A stretch of DNA of 64,000 nucleotides, taken from contig JBBELK010000377.1 of the NCBI GenBank assembly GCA_037783545.1, positions 124,001-188,000 on the forward strand, written 5' to 3'. The position numbers and the translations under genes are program-made. Numbering within the stretch: position 1 is the first letter of the stretch; each line of letters starts with the position of its first letter. The notes under the pieces were generated by a model. The model did no database searches and had not been told where the DNA came from. It saw only the letters and a program-made list of their open reading frames with translations. This stretch comes from Henricia sp. BOLD:AAB3569 (Eukaryota > Echinodermata > Asteroidea > Spinulosida > Echinasteridae). Positions 11,660-23,600 of this stretch are shown here, one piece after another.

Positions 11660-13690
11660 CATGACGTCCCTATTGTATGCACAGATTTTTCAAAGATACT
11701 GAAGAACAAGTTTGGACATGCATATGTGGTGAAAGAATCTTTCCAATATCTATTACAGTTCTCAAGATGTTGTCATTTGAGATCATTTTACGTAACCACC
11801 GTGCACGTGATGACGTCATCAGGGCTATATTTGTAGTCATCAAGTCCACATGTGCGGGAACATTTCGTTCCGTAGAACTATGGTAAAATTCCCTACCACT
11901 TTGGCTCTTTTGCATTTAAAATGCAAAAAATTGTACATTTTCGAACCTCTTCCGGTTTGGACCGGAGGTTTGGGTCACACAGGGGTCATGTCATTGTGTG
12001 ATTTGTTCAGTTCATTGAGACCTATCATGCCGGAAAAGAATTGTTCAAGTATCTATTACGATTCTTGAGATTTGAATTTTGAAATAATGACCTTTGAATT
12101 GTGTAATTTGACACCTGTGACGACATCATGACGTCACAAGGTTGTGCACAAATTGTTCAACAATTTGATAAACATCAAGTGTTTCAATGTTGGCGAAGGA
12201 ATCATGCAAATATCTGCTGTAGTTCTCAAGATACAGCAGTTTTAAACAATTCAGCTCCAAACTTGCGTAATTTGACACCACATTACGTAACCTCCGTCCA
12301 TGTGATGACGTCACCAATGGTTTAGTCAAAAGGTCCACATGTGTGGAAACATTTCGTTCCGTAGAAATATGGTAAAATTCACTACCACTTTGAATATTTT
12401 GCATTCAAAATGCTCAACAAATTCAATTTTCGAACGACTTCCGGTTTGGACCGGGAGTAGGCGTCACACAGGGGTCATGACATCGTTTGATTGTTCAGTT
12501 CATTTAGACTTTTCATGCTGTGAAAGAATTGTTCAAGTATCTATTACGGTTCTTGAGATTTGAATTTTGGAAATAATAACCTTTGAATTTTTGTAATTTG
12601 ACACCTGATGACGTTATGATTACGTCATCAGGTGATGACGTCACCAATGGTTTAGTCAAAAGGTCCACATGTGTGGAAACATTTCGTTCCGTAGAAATAT
12701 GGTAAAATTCACTACCACTTTGAATCTTTTGCATTCAAAATGCTCAACAAATTCAATTTTCGAACGACTTCCGGTTTGGACCGGAAGTAGGCGTAACACA
12801 GGGGTCATGACATCGTTTGATTGTTCAGTTCATTTAGACTTTTCATGCTGTGAAAGAATTGTTCAAGTGTCTATTACGGTTCTTGAGATTTGAATTTTGG
12901 AAATAATAACCTTTGAATTTTTGTAATTTGACACCTGATGACGTCATGATTACGTCACACTTGATGCCATAATGATACTATACATGCTGGTGAAAGTCTG
13001 CCATAGGGCTCATGCCTGTATCTAATTTACTAAAGATCCAGCTTGGTTTGATGGGCATTGTTGCTCGGTAAGTGTAAACATTGAGATTTCCGTTTTCGTT
13101 GAACTTTGACCAAGAACTTTGACCATTGATCCAAGAAGGAAGGGTCAGACGAAAATGCCCACACAAAGAAACTTGTGCTCACTATCTGATCCATAAGCCT
13201 TCCAAATTCGAAGATCTTGGGTCGAGTGGTTTTCGAAACGAAAGCATTTTAAAACATGCATTTTTGGTTATTTCGGGGATGTATTTGATACTTGATGACG
13301 TCACGATGACGTCACACGTGATGGCATCATGATTTTACATGCTGCTGGTGAAAGTCTGCCATTGGACCTATGCCTGTACTTAGTTTCTTAAAGATTCAGC
13401 TTGGTTTTATGGCCATTGCTACTCAATAATTAGTGCAACAATTTAGATTTTCGTTTCTGTTGAACTTTGACCTCAAGTTTAATCCAGAAGGAAGGGTCAG
13501 ATAAAAATGCCCACACGAAGCAAATTGCAGGCCGTGATCTGATCTATACGCTCATGATCTGATCTATACGCTATGCGAAGATCCTGGGTCACGTGGTTTT
13601 CCAGACGGAAGCATTTTTAAATATGCATGTTGGGTCATTTGGTTGTAATTTGATGCCCGATGACGTCACAGTGACGTCACACCTGTGTGC
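11660..13690. repeat. Nested tandem repeats in SDR body (about 330 and 355 bp periods), rich in TGACGTCA
   Basis: A block beginning GTCCACATGTG and running through CATTTCGTTCCGTAGAA to CTTCCGGTTTGGACCGG appears near 11850 (diverged) and twice almost unchanged, 330 bp apart, near 12330 and 12660. A second block (CTGGTGAAAGTCTGCCAT ...) appears near 12985 and 13345. CRE-like TGACGTCA palindromes recur throughout. No protein frame spans the units. Confidence 0.75.
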
Positions 13691-14280
13691 ACACCTTCAC
13701 ATGGGGGTTGAGGTTCCTACCAAGTGTCAAGTTCATAGCTTGATCCGTTTTGAAGAAAAGCTAGGGAAACGTTTGCGTGGGAAAAGAAAAGAAAAACGAC
13801 TAAATCGTACAATACATGTAGTAATACATTGTAGGTGATCGGAATCAGTTCCGATCTCCTAATTAAATACCCACAAAGGAACGTTTTTTATGCCTACAGG
13901 TGAGACACGCATCGTGTAGATGATGGACGCCAGCTTCATACGCAGGGTTAAGGACCGCGCATTGGCTACACAGGCGACATCCCTTGGCACCCACGGTACA
14001 GAGGTTCACTGGTTCGGTAGAGGCGGGCGCTGAGACTTCCCTCAGGAGCTCAAGCGACTGTTACGGAGTCGAGTCCCGTGCTACCGTCAATATTAATTTT
14101 GCACCTAGGTTCCAATGACGTGGGTCGATTTTCAGCCAAGGATTGTCGCAGTGCGGTACGGTGTCAGCCGCAATAACCACATCGCGCATTTTCCTGCCAT
14201 GCAGCCACATCTTTTGGTCCTCGATTTTAACCCGGCTTAATTATCAAGGTTGGCCTAAAGGACATGTGAAATAGAGTTTT

Positions 14281-15200
14281 ATGAAATATACTATAGTAGA
14301 GGGTGTGTTTTACACATTTCGGTCAACTTCAGAAAATTTGATTGTTCCGTTTTGTTGTAATTGCACGTTTTATAATGTTATGCTAATGAATTTCCATATT
14401 CATGAGCAAATCCGTGATATCATCTCGGGACAACAGAGGAAATTTCCAATGACTTGTGTACAACAGTTTTTGTCATTGTCAGTGACTTCTTGGTGTTATG
14501 ATCTGTAACAGTTTACTGAGTTTGTTTAGTATGTCATTTGCACCAATCCCAACAAGTTTGGGTCAAAAATGGATCAGTGGACTACTGTTACTGTTTGAAA
14601 TGTAATGTTCTTTCTTTGTTTTTCAACTGTGGGTTCCCTCCATGACTAGCAATAAACCGCGACCTCGTCTGTCAAGAAAATTTTGAAGTATAGCAAAGGT
14701 AACTTCTTTCTGAAATGAAAACAGATTTGAGTTTGCCTTTTTCTGGAACACTTTGATTTCTGATTCGTGTGTAAAAACAAATTGCTATAATTGCAAGTTT
14801 TATAATTTTATGTTAATGAAATTTACATATTCATGAGCAAATCCGTGATATCATCTCAGGTCAACAGAGGAAATCTCCAATGACTAGTGTACAAAAGTTT
14901 TTGTCATTTTCAGTGACTTCTTGGTGTTATGATCTGTAACAGTTTACTGAGTTTGTTTAGTAGGTCAATTGCACCAATCCCAACAAGTTGGTTTGGGTCA
15001 AAAATTGATCAGTGGACTACTGTACAGTTACGGTTTGAAATGTAATGTTCTTTCTTTGTTTTTAATTGTGGGTTTCCTCTATGACAATTTTTAAGTAGAG
15101 AAAGGGTAACTTATTTCTGAAATGAAAACAGATTTGGGTTTGCCCCTTTTTCTGCAACACTTTGATCTTCTGATTCGTGTTTTAAAAACAAATTGGTGAT
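14281..15200. repeat. Tandem duplication of about 430-460 bp in SDR body
   Basis: CATGAGCAAATCCGTGATAT occurs at 14401 and again at about 14833, within two diverged copies that also share GGAAATTTCCAATGACT-like and AGTGACTTCTTGGTGTTATG segments. No coding potential is seen. Confidence 0.75.
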
Positions 15201-15780
15201 AAATTTTAGTTATCTTTCATCCTGAAATTTTAGCTGCATGAAGGCATTTATACTGCAAAGATGGAGTTCTCGTTAACAAGGCGAGTTTAGACATCTTCAG
15301 GACTTGCAGTTGCACTTGTGCAGTAGGATGCAATAGTGCCAAGGCCTCAGTTGCAATTACATGTTTTTGTGTGACAATTTGGGGGTTAATTCTTTGTCCA
15401 GGCATCTATACGAACACATTTTGTTTTGATGGGTTTTGTTGTTCCTGTTAATAGCAGAAACAGTGTTATATATACATGTATCTGTGTTCATTGAATTAAG
15501 GAGGGCAGAATTTGCATAATGTAAGTTTCAAGTGCTCGGGGAAGAAAGACGGTGCAGATATTTGCATTTTATTTTTGTTACTGTTTGCAAGAGTCGGTAC
15601 TTGGGTGCCAGAACATCCGATGCCAGGGGAGGATTTTCCCTGCCATTGCAAATTTGTCGGTTTGTTGCTGCCCTTAACAGTCTTCTTCCCACGTTCACCA
15701 TCAAAACATTACAGTTTGCATGTTCGAGTGCCGTTTTTTCAAGCGTTTTCCAAACTCTTGTTATGTGGGCTCATGCCACC

Positions 15781-15803
15781 AAAAAAAAAAAAAAAAAAAA
15801 AAA
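15781..15803. repeat. A23 homopolymer just before repeat B1
   Basis: Twenty-three consecutive A residues. This could be a retroposed poly(A) remnant or an element-internal tract; I found no flanking duplication. Confidence 0.8.
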
Positions 15804-15818
15804 CAATTGTTGGCTGTT

Positions 15819-16293
15819 TGGATGGTTTGAGCCGCGGAGGAGAGGTGGGAACCGTACATTTTCAGCGGTGGGGTCCGCACAAACGGTCGAGTGAACTATC
15901 CCCGGGAGTGCGGGCTCCAATGCTCTTTGCCTTCCTGGGATCTCAGCCATTCTCCCCTCAAGCTTTATTTCTATTTGAGTCGGCCGATTGGCCATCTTTT
16001 TGACATGCGTCAACAAAGCTTTTATCTGGGTTATCGATATGGTGGTATCGATTGTATTTATCGTACTTTTGGGTACGTTGTTAGCGAATTCGTGTTATAC
16101 CATTGGGTATACTTGTTTATGTGCCGTTGGGCACATGTGTATCATTATCGTACCGTTGGGTACATGTTATTCTTGTCTCATGTTAAAGGCAATTGTTGAC
16201 CATTATATTGTTGGGTCACGCAGTCTGTTGAAAGCGAATAAATGCGTGCTGAATCGTTGCCACAATACTTTGTCACTGTGTATCTTTTCACAA
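15819..16293 (+). repeat. SDR element repeat B1
   Basis: 475 bp, from TGGATGGTTTGAGCC to CTTTTCACAA. It differs from B2 by only a handful of changes: G/C in GAGCC(G/C)CGG, one extra A after GTGGGA, and single substitutions later. Its right half holds a run of small hairpins (16035-16163). It joins A2 directly, as a preserved circle junction would. Confidence 0.85.
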
Positions 16294-16567
16294 CAATGTT
16301 TGCCCGCTCGAGAGCAAACACATTTGTGAAAGGACACATGGAGGTCGCGCGGGTCATGTATGGGCGCGCGCCCCCGTTGGCCCCAAACATGTGTAAAAGC
16401 GAATGCGCTTGACTTGGAATGCGGCGCCTTTGATGTGCAATTTGCATGTCTGGAAACAACGCGCATGCGTGCTTCGTGCGCGGTGCGACTGAATTATAGT
16501 GCAGTGCACTTGCAGACCGTGGGAACTGTTCATTTTCGGTTTAGCTTTCGCGTATAACAGACTGCGA
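16292..16567 (+). repeat. SDR element repeat A2
   Basis: 276 bp, matching A1 along its whole length; the reading frames in the two copies encode identical peptides. Confidence 0.85.
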
Positions 16568-16585
16568 CCCGCCTCCCGCCCCTGG

Positions 16586-16875
16586 GGCGGTCGGGTTGGC
16601 GTAGCGGTTCTTTCCTCGCCTTTCACCTCTGACGTCCCGGGTTCGAATCCGGGGCGTGTATGTGGATTGGGTTTGCAGTCCCTACTTGACCGCGTGGGTT
16701 TTCCCCTGGAGATTTCTCCGGGTGTTTTCCTCCCACTTCTAAAACTGCAACTCCTTCCTCGTCATCTCAAGTTGATAATATAGTATAGTTAAAGCTAAAA
16801 CCGTATAGTTTATGGCATAAAGGGCCTTAGTTGCCGAAGATGCCATCAAATATACAACAACAACAACAACAACAA
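16586..16875 (+). repeat. tRNA-derived SINE with (CAA)n tail, plus strand
   Basis: The head carries an A-box-like GGTTGGCGTAGCGG and a B box GGTTCGAATCC. A body with TCCCACTTCTAAAACTGCAA follows, and the tail is (CAA)n. A perfect 13 bp duplication, CTCCCGCCCCTGG, flanks it at 16573-16585 and 16876-16888. It inserted in the spacer between A2 and B2, after the SDR element had formed. Confidence 0.9.
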
Positions 16876-16945
16876 CTCCCGCCCCTGGCATCCACTTGGC
16901 TGTATGCTTTGAGCAAATTGCATGGGCTTGGTTAAGTTGGAGGGC

Positions 16946-17419
16946 TGGATGGTTTGAGCCCCGGAGGAGAGGTGGGACCGTACATTTTCAGCGGTGGGGT
17001 CCGCACAAACGGTCGAGTGAACTATCCCCGGGAGTGCGGGCTCCAATGCTCTTTGCCTTCCTGGGATCTCAGCCATTCTCCCCTCAAGCTTTATTGCTAT
17101 TTGAGTCGGCCGATTGGCCATCTTTTTGACATGCGTCAACAAAGCTTTTATCTGGGTTATCGATATGGTGGTATCGATTGTATTTATCGTACTTTTGGGT
17201 ACGTTGTTAGCGAATTCGTGTTATACCGTTGGGTATACTTGTTTATGTGCCGTTGGGCACATGTGTATCATTATCGTACCGTTGGGTACATGTTATTCTT
17301 GTCTCATGTTAAAGGCAATTGTTGACCATTATATTGTTGGGTCACGCAGTCTGTTGAAAGCGAATAAATGCGTGCTGAATCGTTGCCACAATACTTTGTC
17401 ACTGTGTATCTTTTCACAA
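16946..17419 (+). repeat. SDR element repeat B2 (right terminus)
   Basis: 474 bp, near-identical to B1. All three adjacent hairpins here carry the loop GTTG, whereas one loop in B1 is ATTG. The interrupted host repeat resumes directly after the terminal AA. Confidence 0.85.
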
Positions 17420-17677
17420 GTGATTTGTTACAATCTGAACAAGTCATTAATGCACAATAAATCACATCAAGAATTTAAAATTTTAAAAACTCATGATTAA
17501 TGTTCATTGGAGACAGTGATTACAGTAAAGTTAAATAACAATTTAAATGATTTATTACAATCTTAAAACGTCATTACTGAATAATAATTAACATCAATCA
17601 TTTCAAATTTAAAATACAGTCATGATTAGTGTTCATTGGTTAAAGGTCGATAGGGAGATTACAAACAAGCGAAACGT

Positions 17678-19003
17678 TCAGGCAAGGCCCTTCTTAACCA
17701 GCAATTTATATCTGCTTTTCAACTGCTCGTCCGTAGATGTACAGTCAGGGTGCCTAAGACGAAACTTTCGGATCACTGCGTCCCAGACAATGCGCAGCGT
17801 CCCACTCCTGCGTCGGTAGTGGTCGCAGTAACGAACGAGTGTGGCTTTTGTTTCGTCCGGAGGGGGAAGGTTGGCCGCTACAGGACGGGGTGGTGCTGGA
17901 GGGGTTGCCAGAGGTACAACGAATGGGAACGTTTGGTGCCGATGCTGGAGGCGCTTTCTCTTCAGGTTCATCTACCGCTTCCGCGGCCGCCGCGGAATCA
18001 TCACGGCCGTCGGATGCAGGAGGCGGAACTTAAAGTAGCGGCACATCGTCGTGAGCTGCGGCGATGGAGGCAGATGCCGCTGCTCTAGTGGTCGGACTGA
18101 CGTGATGGAAGGAGAGAGCAGAAACATCTGCCTCCACCATGCGTCAGGTTTGATTGGGTCCGTCATTATCCCCCGTTTCACTGCATACCCGAGAAGACAC
18201 TTCAATTCTCCCATAATCATCTTGGCGGGGATGTCTAGCGGTGCCACACGGCCGTGATCAGAAACTCCATGTTGGTACAGTACAAGTATTGCTTGGTAAA
18301 ACAGTTCGTGTGCTCTGGTGAGGTACTGCGCCACCGGCATTGATCTTCGATATAGCTTTCCGGAATGGTGGAATGCGTCCAGCTTGAAGGGAGCTTCCAA
18401 CATGGAGATTTCGTAGGCCAAGTTTGGAGTTTTGGACATGACGCGAGCCTCGACACGAATCCCGCCAACTAGGTGGGGGCCTGGAGCATCTAAAGGAGGA
18501 TCTGGTGTAGCTCTAGGTGCCGGGCATAGGCCATCCTGGTGTTTACCACAGGTTTGAACTCGAAACTGTGGCAGGCGCGCAGAAAGTTATAAAGAAGGTT
18601 GTAGGCCCTCACGTCTTTTATGCCGGGGCCGCCGGATCCAGGAAATACCACGTGCAGCGTACCGCCGTGATTCGACTGGATGGGGCCGTGGACGGACGTC
18701 AAGGGGCGTGAACAAAGGTACTACGTCGATCTTCACTCCGGCACGAAGGCGGGATCGGGAATCCAGATGGATGCAGTTGATTGACGGTGTCTGCACGATC
18801 ACCCCCAGGCCGAAGCTGTTGTAGGGATAATCTTCGGCCTCCACGGCGTCGCACGCCTCGCAGACATTGTAGATGTCGTCGGCAACAGTCAGATTAACGC
18901 CGAAGAAATCAACGTCAATATCGTGCATGGGGTATTGAAGTGCTGGGGCTAAGCCCCAATCGGCGTCACTTGTGAGCATCATTTTTATAGCGGACAATCT
19001 CAA
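17678..19003 (-). pseudogene. Broken gene of unknown family with C-terminal Myb/SANT-like domain
   Basis: Minus-strand fragments in order: 19003 to ~18690 (MRLSAIKMMLTSDADWGLAP...), 18702-18490 (GPIQSNHGGTLHVVFPGSGG...), 18468/18439-17972 (PNLAYEISMLEAPFKLDAFH... AHELFYQAILVLYQHG) and 17971-17678. Each lies in a different frame from the next, or ends at a stop. Near 17960-18010 a third frame encodes an acidic Ala/Pro-rich linker (AAAAEAVDEPEEKAPPASAP). The last part (IVWDAVIRKFRLRHPDC, then STDEQLKSRYKLLVKK) resembles a Myb/SANT or MADF helix-turn-helix. I do not recognise the N-terminal parts. Local GC content is higher than the surroundings, which suggests a separate origin. At least three frame breaks indicate a dead gene or unseen introns. 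Confidence 0.5.
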
Positions 19004-20180
19004 ACAGATGTAACACTGTCAAACATCTGGAGGACACTGACAACGTTCGTGCAAGACTCAACACATAAAAATCAACTTAAAGGGGTAATTGCACTCGACG
19101 GAACTTAGTTAACAAGTGGTACCGTTGAACACGCCTTTCGACGCTGATTCCTAAGATACCACACATGGTCAGTTTCGGTAATTTTTGAGAAAGTGACCAG
19201 TGGTCAATATGGTCAGTTTTGGTCACATATTGTCCAGTGGTTTTTGTCCGAAAATACCACTTTCGGACGTTTTCCGGATATTGGACCAATGGTCACTAGT
19301 GGTCAACAGTGGTCAAATCGCCTTTCGACGCTGAGTCCGAAAATACCACTCTCGCTCCGGTCACTTTACTTGTACACATTTTCGGACATAACTGGACAAC
19401 CCAATGTCCGATCGTATCCGAAGTGGTATTTTTGAATTTGCCTGTCCACGCCGAGTCCGAAAATATCGGTCCGCTCAGACCACGGGTTTAATTTTGGCCA
19501 ACGATGACCACTGGTCAGAAGCTCAAATAAATTGCGCTCCCCATAGCATTCTATTCATATCCTTTAGAAATCCGTACGACTAAGCGTTCTAATTCGGCCA
19601 CTGTACTGACCACACTACCCTATGGGGGACTTCAGACTGTGTACAAAACATATGGGAGGTGGTCAAGAAACGACAAAGTCCGAAAACCCCATAGGGTTTA
19701 CACGGTTGTCCCGCGGCTATGCCATACGTGTAAATACATATTTTATTGCTTGTGGGTTCTACAACGTCCGCAACAAAGATGGCGACACCCATGGGAAACT
19801 TTTATAGCCGCCGAGGCGCAAAAATCCATACGATTCGCTTGAGTATTTCAACGCTCAAAAGCCCTTTTTATAATTTTTTTATTTTATTTTTCATTAAGAA
19901 TCGCGACCAAACAAAATATCTCGCAAACCTAACGAATACTACCATATTTACTGGAATTTAATAATATCTCAAACAATTAGCCTTCAGGGAGTCGCCAAAA
20001 TAGATTCCTTTAAAAGACGGAATTCCAATTTGGAATCGATTCCCATCGACTTGGATTCGTTTCTAAGCGTAAGCGCGCGTAATACATTTTTCAAGTGCAC
20101 ATATTTTTGTGCAATTGCGTGCGTAAATTGTAGGAAAATTATTACTATTTTTTTTTTCAAAATGAAATTTCACACCAAGG
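19004..20180. repeat. Non-coding; degenerate short repeats (GGTCA/TCCGAAAATACCA)
   Basis: Between 19140 and 19530, GTGGTCA/TGGTCAG and TCCGAAAATACCACT-type words repeat irregularly. The stretch around 19640-19700 is the second copy of the repeat seen near 9.4 kb. No gene is seen. Confidence 0.5.
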
Positions 20181-20610
20181 ATGAATAAGTCACATCAAGA
20201 GTCAGTGTCTACGAGGAGTTTTAATTTCCACCAAGAGGCATTGGGAAAAATCTGCCGAGTTTGTTGCAACCGTTTAAAAGTCAGTCTGCAGCGATCAAGA
20301 TCGACGCTCAAGGAGACCAGTGAGTACAGCGAGGAACCTTTCCTCGTTTTTTTGAATCAGCACACGGCAGGACGCCCCAGATCAATATGCCCAAAAAGTA
20401 TGTGAAAAGTGCGCTCGCAAACTTAGGCACTGTAGGGACGGCACGCGGAATTATTGTGAACAAAATATAAAAGAGACACAGCATATCCAGAAAGACTGGC
20501 CAAAACACACACGAACTGGAAAGTGTTTTGTTTGTGATGTTGTAGCAAACCAGTCGAACGGTGGGTCTGATACTCACTCAAGTTATAAACGGAAACGTAG
20601 CAGGCCAAAA
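20181..20610 (+). pseudogene. Putative first exon(s) of transposon-like gene: zinc-binding cysteine pairs
   Basis: An ATG at 20181 opens a frame with FNFHQEALGKICRVCCNRLK. After a T7 run at about 20350, the likely continuation lies in another frame and holds VCEKCARKLRHC and KCFVCD, ending in a basic SYKRKRSRPK and a stop near 20610. Paired CxxC motifs at the N-terminus are typical of the intron-containing transposon-derived proteins whose later exons I think lie at 24091-25561. Either the T-run frameshift or a spliced intron (CAGTGAGTA near 20320) explains the frame change. The link to the downstream exons is inference. Confidence 0.35.
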
Positions 20611-23600
20611 TAATCTCGCAATCAGGAAACAGCAACTCTCCAGTTCTCGCTTGATCGAGTAAACATTTTTGAGCATTTGAGTGAGCAGAATATAGGCTAA
20701 ATGACGTTCCAGGGACATTGGAAATACTCGGCGTACCTGGGAGGAATCTTTATTTACATGTGCCATCTGCCAGTGCATACTTGGATCGCCGTCGGTGCCA
20801 GCACGACTTTTGTGCAAGTTGCCTGACGTCATGTTTCAAGTACAACAGGTCTTCCTAGATAGGTTGCCCTGTGTGTTTACATCCTGCCAATTACAGGGAT
20901 ATAACACTTGGGCCATGGGCCAAAGGCCAGTATCTAGCAGTTTCGTCTTTAGTTTTTAGGGGCAACTTCATTTTTCGGATATAAGTAGTTTGAGACATGC
21001 TGAATAATAGTTCACTTGTTCACATTTGAACCATTTGCACGTAACTTAGAAATAAAGGTCAGAAAAATCGACCCTTACCGCTTTATCGCGCGGTTTTTCT
21101 CAACCTCGAGCTACCGCTGCCACTGCAAAATGCAATGTCGCGTTAATCTGTACACGAATTAGGATTACAATAGACTGGATCCCGATCCACCCTGGCCCAG
21201 TAAAGCTCAGTGCCCTGGCCGTACCAACGTGTATTGACATGATTGAGAATGAAAAAGGAACCCATTTGCAGTCAGTAGGTCTATCCCCATTAGCAATGAA
21301 TAATTCTGTGACTGCAATCGCAATATACATGTAGGGGTTGGGCCAAAATATGTAAGAGGCCTAGAAATATTGAGCTTCGCTTTCGTCTTAACTTGAATAA
21401 GTGATTATTTTTAGGGATCATAATCCAGGAACCGCCGCACCGGGTTGAATAAATTTGATACAAATGTTGACAAATGTCCATGAATTTTGGAAATTTGGAT
21501 GCAGTAAAAAGCAACTTGACTCCTCCAGGATTCGAACTGCAGACCTTCTGATCAACGTGCAGATGCCCTACCAATTGAGCTATTTGTATCAAATTCGATC
21601 GTCTTAACTATTTAAGTGATCTTTATACTATGCCGTGAATCCGAAACCGCTGGTCCACATTGCACGTAATTGTTTACATTATTAATGCAAAATGACCTTG
21701 TGCTAGTTGGACTGGGAGGATTCAGGATTTGCTCGTTTTTAGTCAAAAACACTATTTTGACCATAGTGCCTGCAAATGCTTTCAGAGTTGACATAAAATT
21801 GTGCACAGTTTCAATAATGTTGAATCCGAATCTTATGTTCGCTGCTTGTAAGTTGTAGGCCCAATAGGTTAACACAGGAGAAACAATACTTATTTAGAGA
21901 TTTGTTTGCCCATTTTTTTGTCAAAATAGTGACATTTTGCCATTAATACCTTTGTTTTGTCAATGGGGAACGGGGCATTGCTTTTGAAGGGGGACGCGGG
22001 AACACGTTTTTAAGTTAAATTACCACGACAGCTGCCTGATGCCACGTCAACTAGGATTTAAAATAAAGATAACAAATAAACAGTACTTAATAAACAGTTA
22101 AACTCTGTAACAAGCTTCCAAAACACGGGCGCAGACAACACCACCGCGAGAGGGCGGTATTACCTGCAGCGGCGAGTAACGTTGCAAACTCGCCCCAGGT
22201 AAACACACGGGACGGGGTGAAAATCCATCCAGAATTGCAACAAATTCAACTTTAAACAACCGTCCCATGAGTCTAGATAAACTAGGCAACTTTCCCCTTC
22301 AACTGCAAGGACTGCAAAGTATAGATAAAGGCAGAATGTATGCCAAAAGTCCGACTAAAGTGTCACTAAAAGTTCACTGAACGGCAATGAAGCTAATGCC
22401 GGGGCGAAACTCCACTTATTTAAACAGCTAGAATCCCCCCATCCACATTTTCTTAGTTTTCCTGTTTATCATGGAGGTTTATGTTTCTACAACGCGATTA
22501 CAACGCGTTTTCCGCCAAAAAAACGACAGTATTTGTTTAAAACGCAATTCAGTTCCAACCCTCTTCACCCGAAATTCTGAAACGCTCGAGGTCACTTGGT
22601 TTGTTTACAAACAGGGGCGATACGTCATCCTGAGAAACACACAAAACGGCCTGTGCAGTATTGAATGGAAAATATACGAAGTGTATGTTCATCATGCCTG
22701 TTTTGTCCTTGTAATTCAAAATACAAACGTGAAAACACCTGATGTAAAACGACAATAATCTACTATTACCTTTTTTTGTGAAAAAAACCGTAAAATTGTG
22801 GCTCACAATGAAGTCGAGTCTTTTGAAGGAAACACTGGTGCATGTAGACCGGTGTTTGTCACGGAACGAACAGCGGTCCGTGTACAGCAGTGGGAATGGT
22901 GCCTGCGGGCTACGCCGTAGTTCCCACGTGTTTGAAATTGGCACACGGTATATGCACATCGGCCGGTACAAGTTAGAATGAGCGACTTATTTTTCTCTCT
23001 CTTCGTAATAAAAAAGGATCTTAGCTTCTGCTCTTTTTTTTCATGATGTCTGGTAAAACATACAACCACGCAACTACTGGGCATATCTCTGGCTTTTTGG
23101 ACCAAAACAATTCTTCAAAAAACACCATCTAACAGAGACGGTTTTCCAAGTTTTTTGCGTGTAAACGCATAGAGCTAACAATCGTGTTGACTTTTATTTC
23201 TCAGGATTGCGTCACGGGGTCACGCGCATATCATGAATACCTAATGAGCGTTTCAGAAATCGCGAAAATCTCATTTTCGAAAAGCGCACTTTTGCTTGCA
23301 ATTTATCCACTTAAAACCGACAAATAAAAAATAATAAAAATCCACGTCGGCAAGAGGTATGTTTGGACTATCGAAAAAAGCCTAAATGCTGGATTTTCGT
23401 CAAGGGGGATTCTTCCTCTTTAACTTTCCAAAATATGCGACACTAAAAACGTCAATTAAAAGCATCAAATAAATCTAAATACTGTCCTTACCGCTGGTTT
23501 GGGATCCAGGGTCCTATGAAACCTTGAAAACTAAACAATTATTCTACAACTTTGGGCAAAAAACGTTGCCAAAAACATGAATGTTGAAACGATCATGCGA

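Larger units (their letters stand above)
10201..17419 (+). mobile_element. Split-direct-repeat retroelement (Ngaro/PAT-like, non-autonomous)
   Basis: Repeat A occurs at 10201-10476 and 16292-16567. Repeat B occurs at 15819-16293 and 16946-17419. The order is A1 - body - B1A2 - B2, with B1 joined directly to A2. Insertion split a 225 bp host repeat without duplicating target bases; only the dinucleotide AA is shared at the left edge (10201-10202), the B1/A2 junction (16292-16293) and the right edge (17418-17419). This is the architecture known for tyrosine-recombinase retrotransposons of the Ngaro/PAT type, which integrate from a circle. The 5.3 kb body shows no RT, RNase H or recombinase frame, so this copy would depend on a partner. 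A tandem array of another element is the alternative. Orientation is inferred from the repeat order. Confidence 0.7.

Noticed and set aside
15512-17500. Several open frames in repeats B1/B2 and upstream, some hydrophobic
   Set aside because: They lie in repeated sequence and change with every indel; the hairpin array explains the hydrophobic-looking repeats.
21440-21605. tRNA gene on the minus strand
   Set aside because: A and B boxes are present but the acceptor stem does not pair; a SINE head is more likely.
22471-22971. Overlapping frames on both strands
   Set aside because: No recognisable motifs, and frames on opposite strands exclude each other; too little to call a gene.
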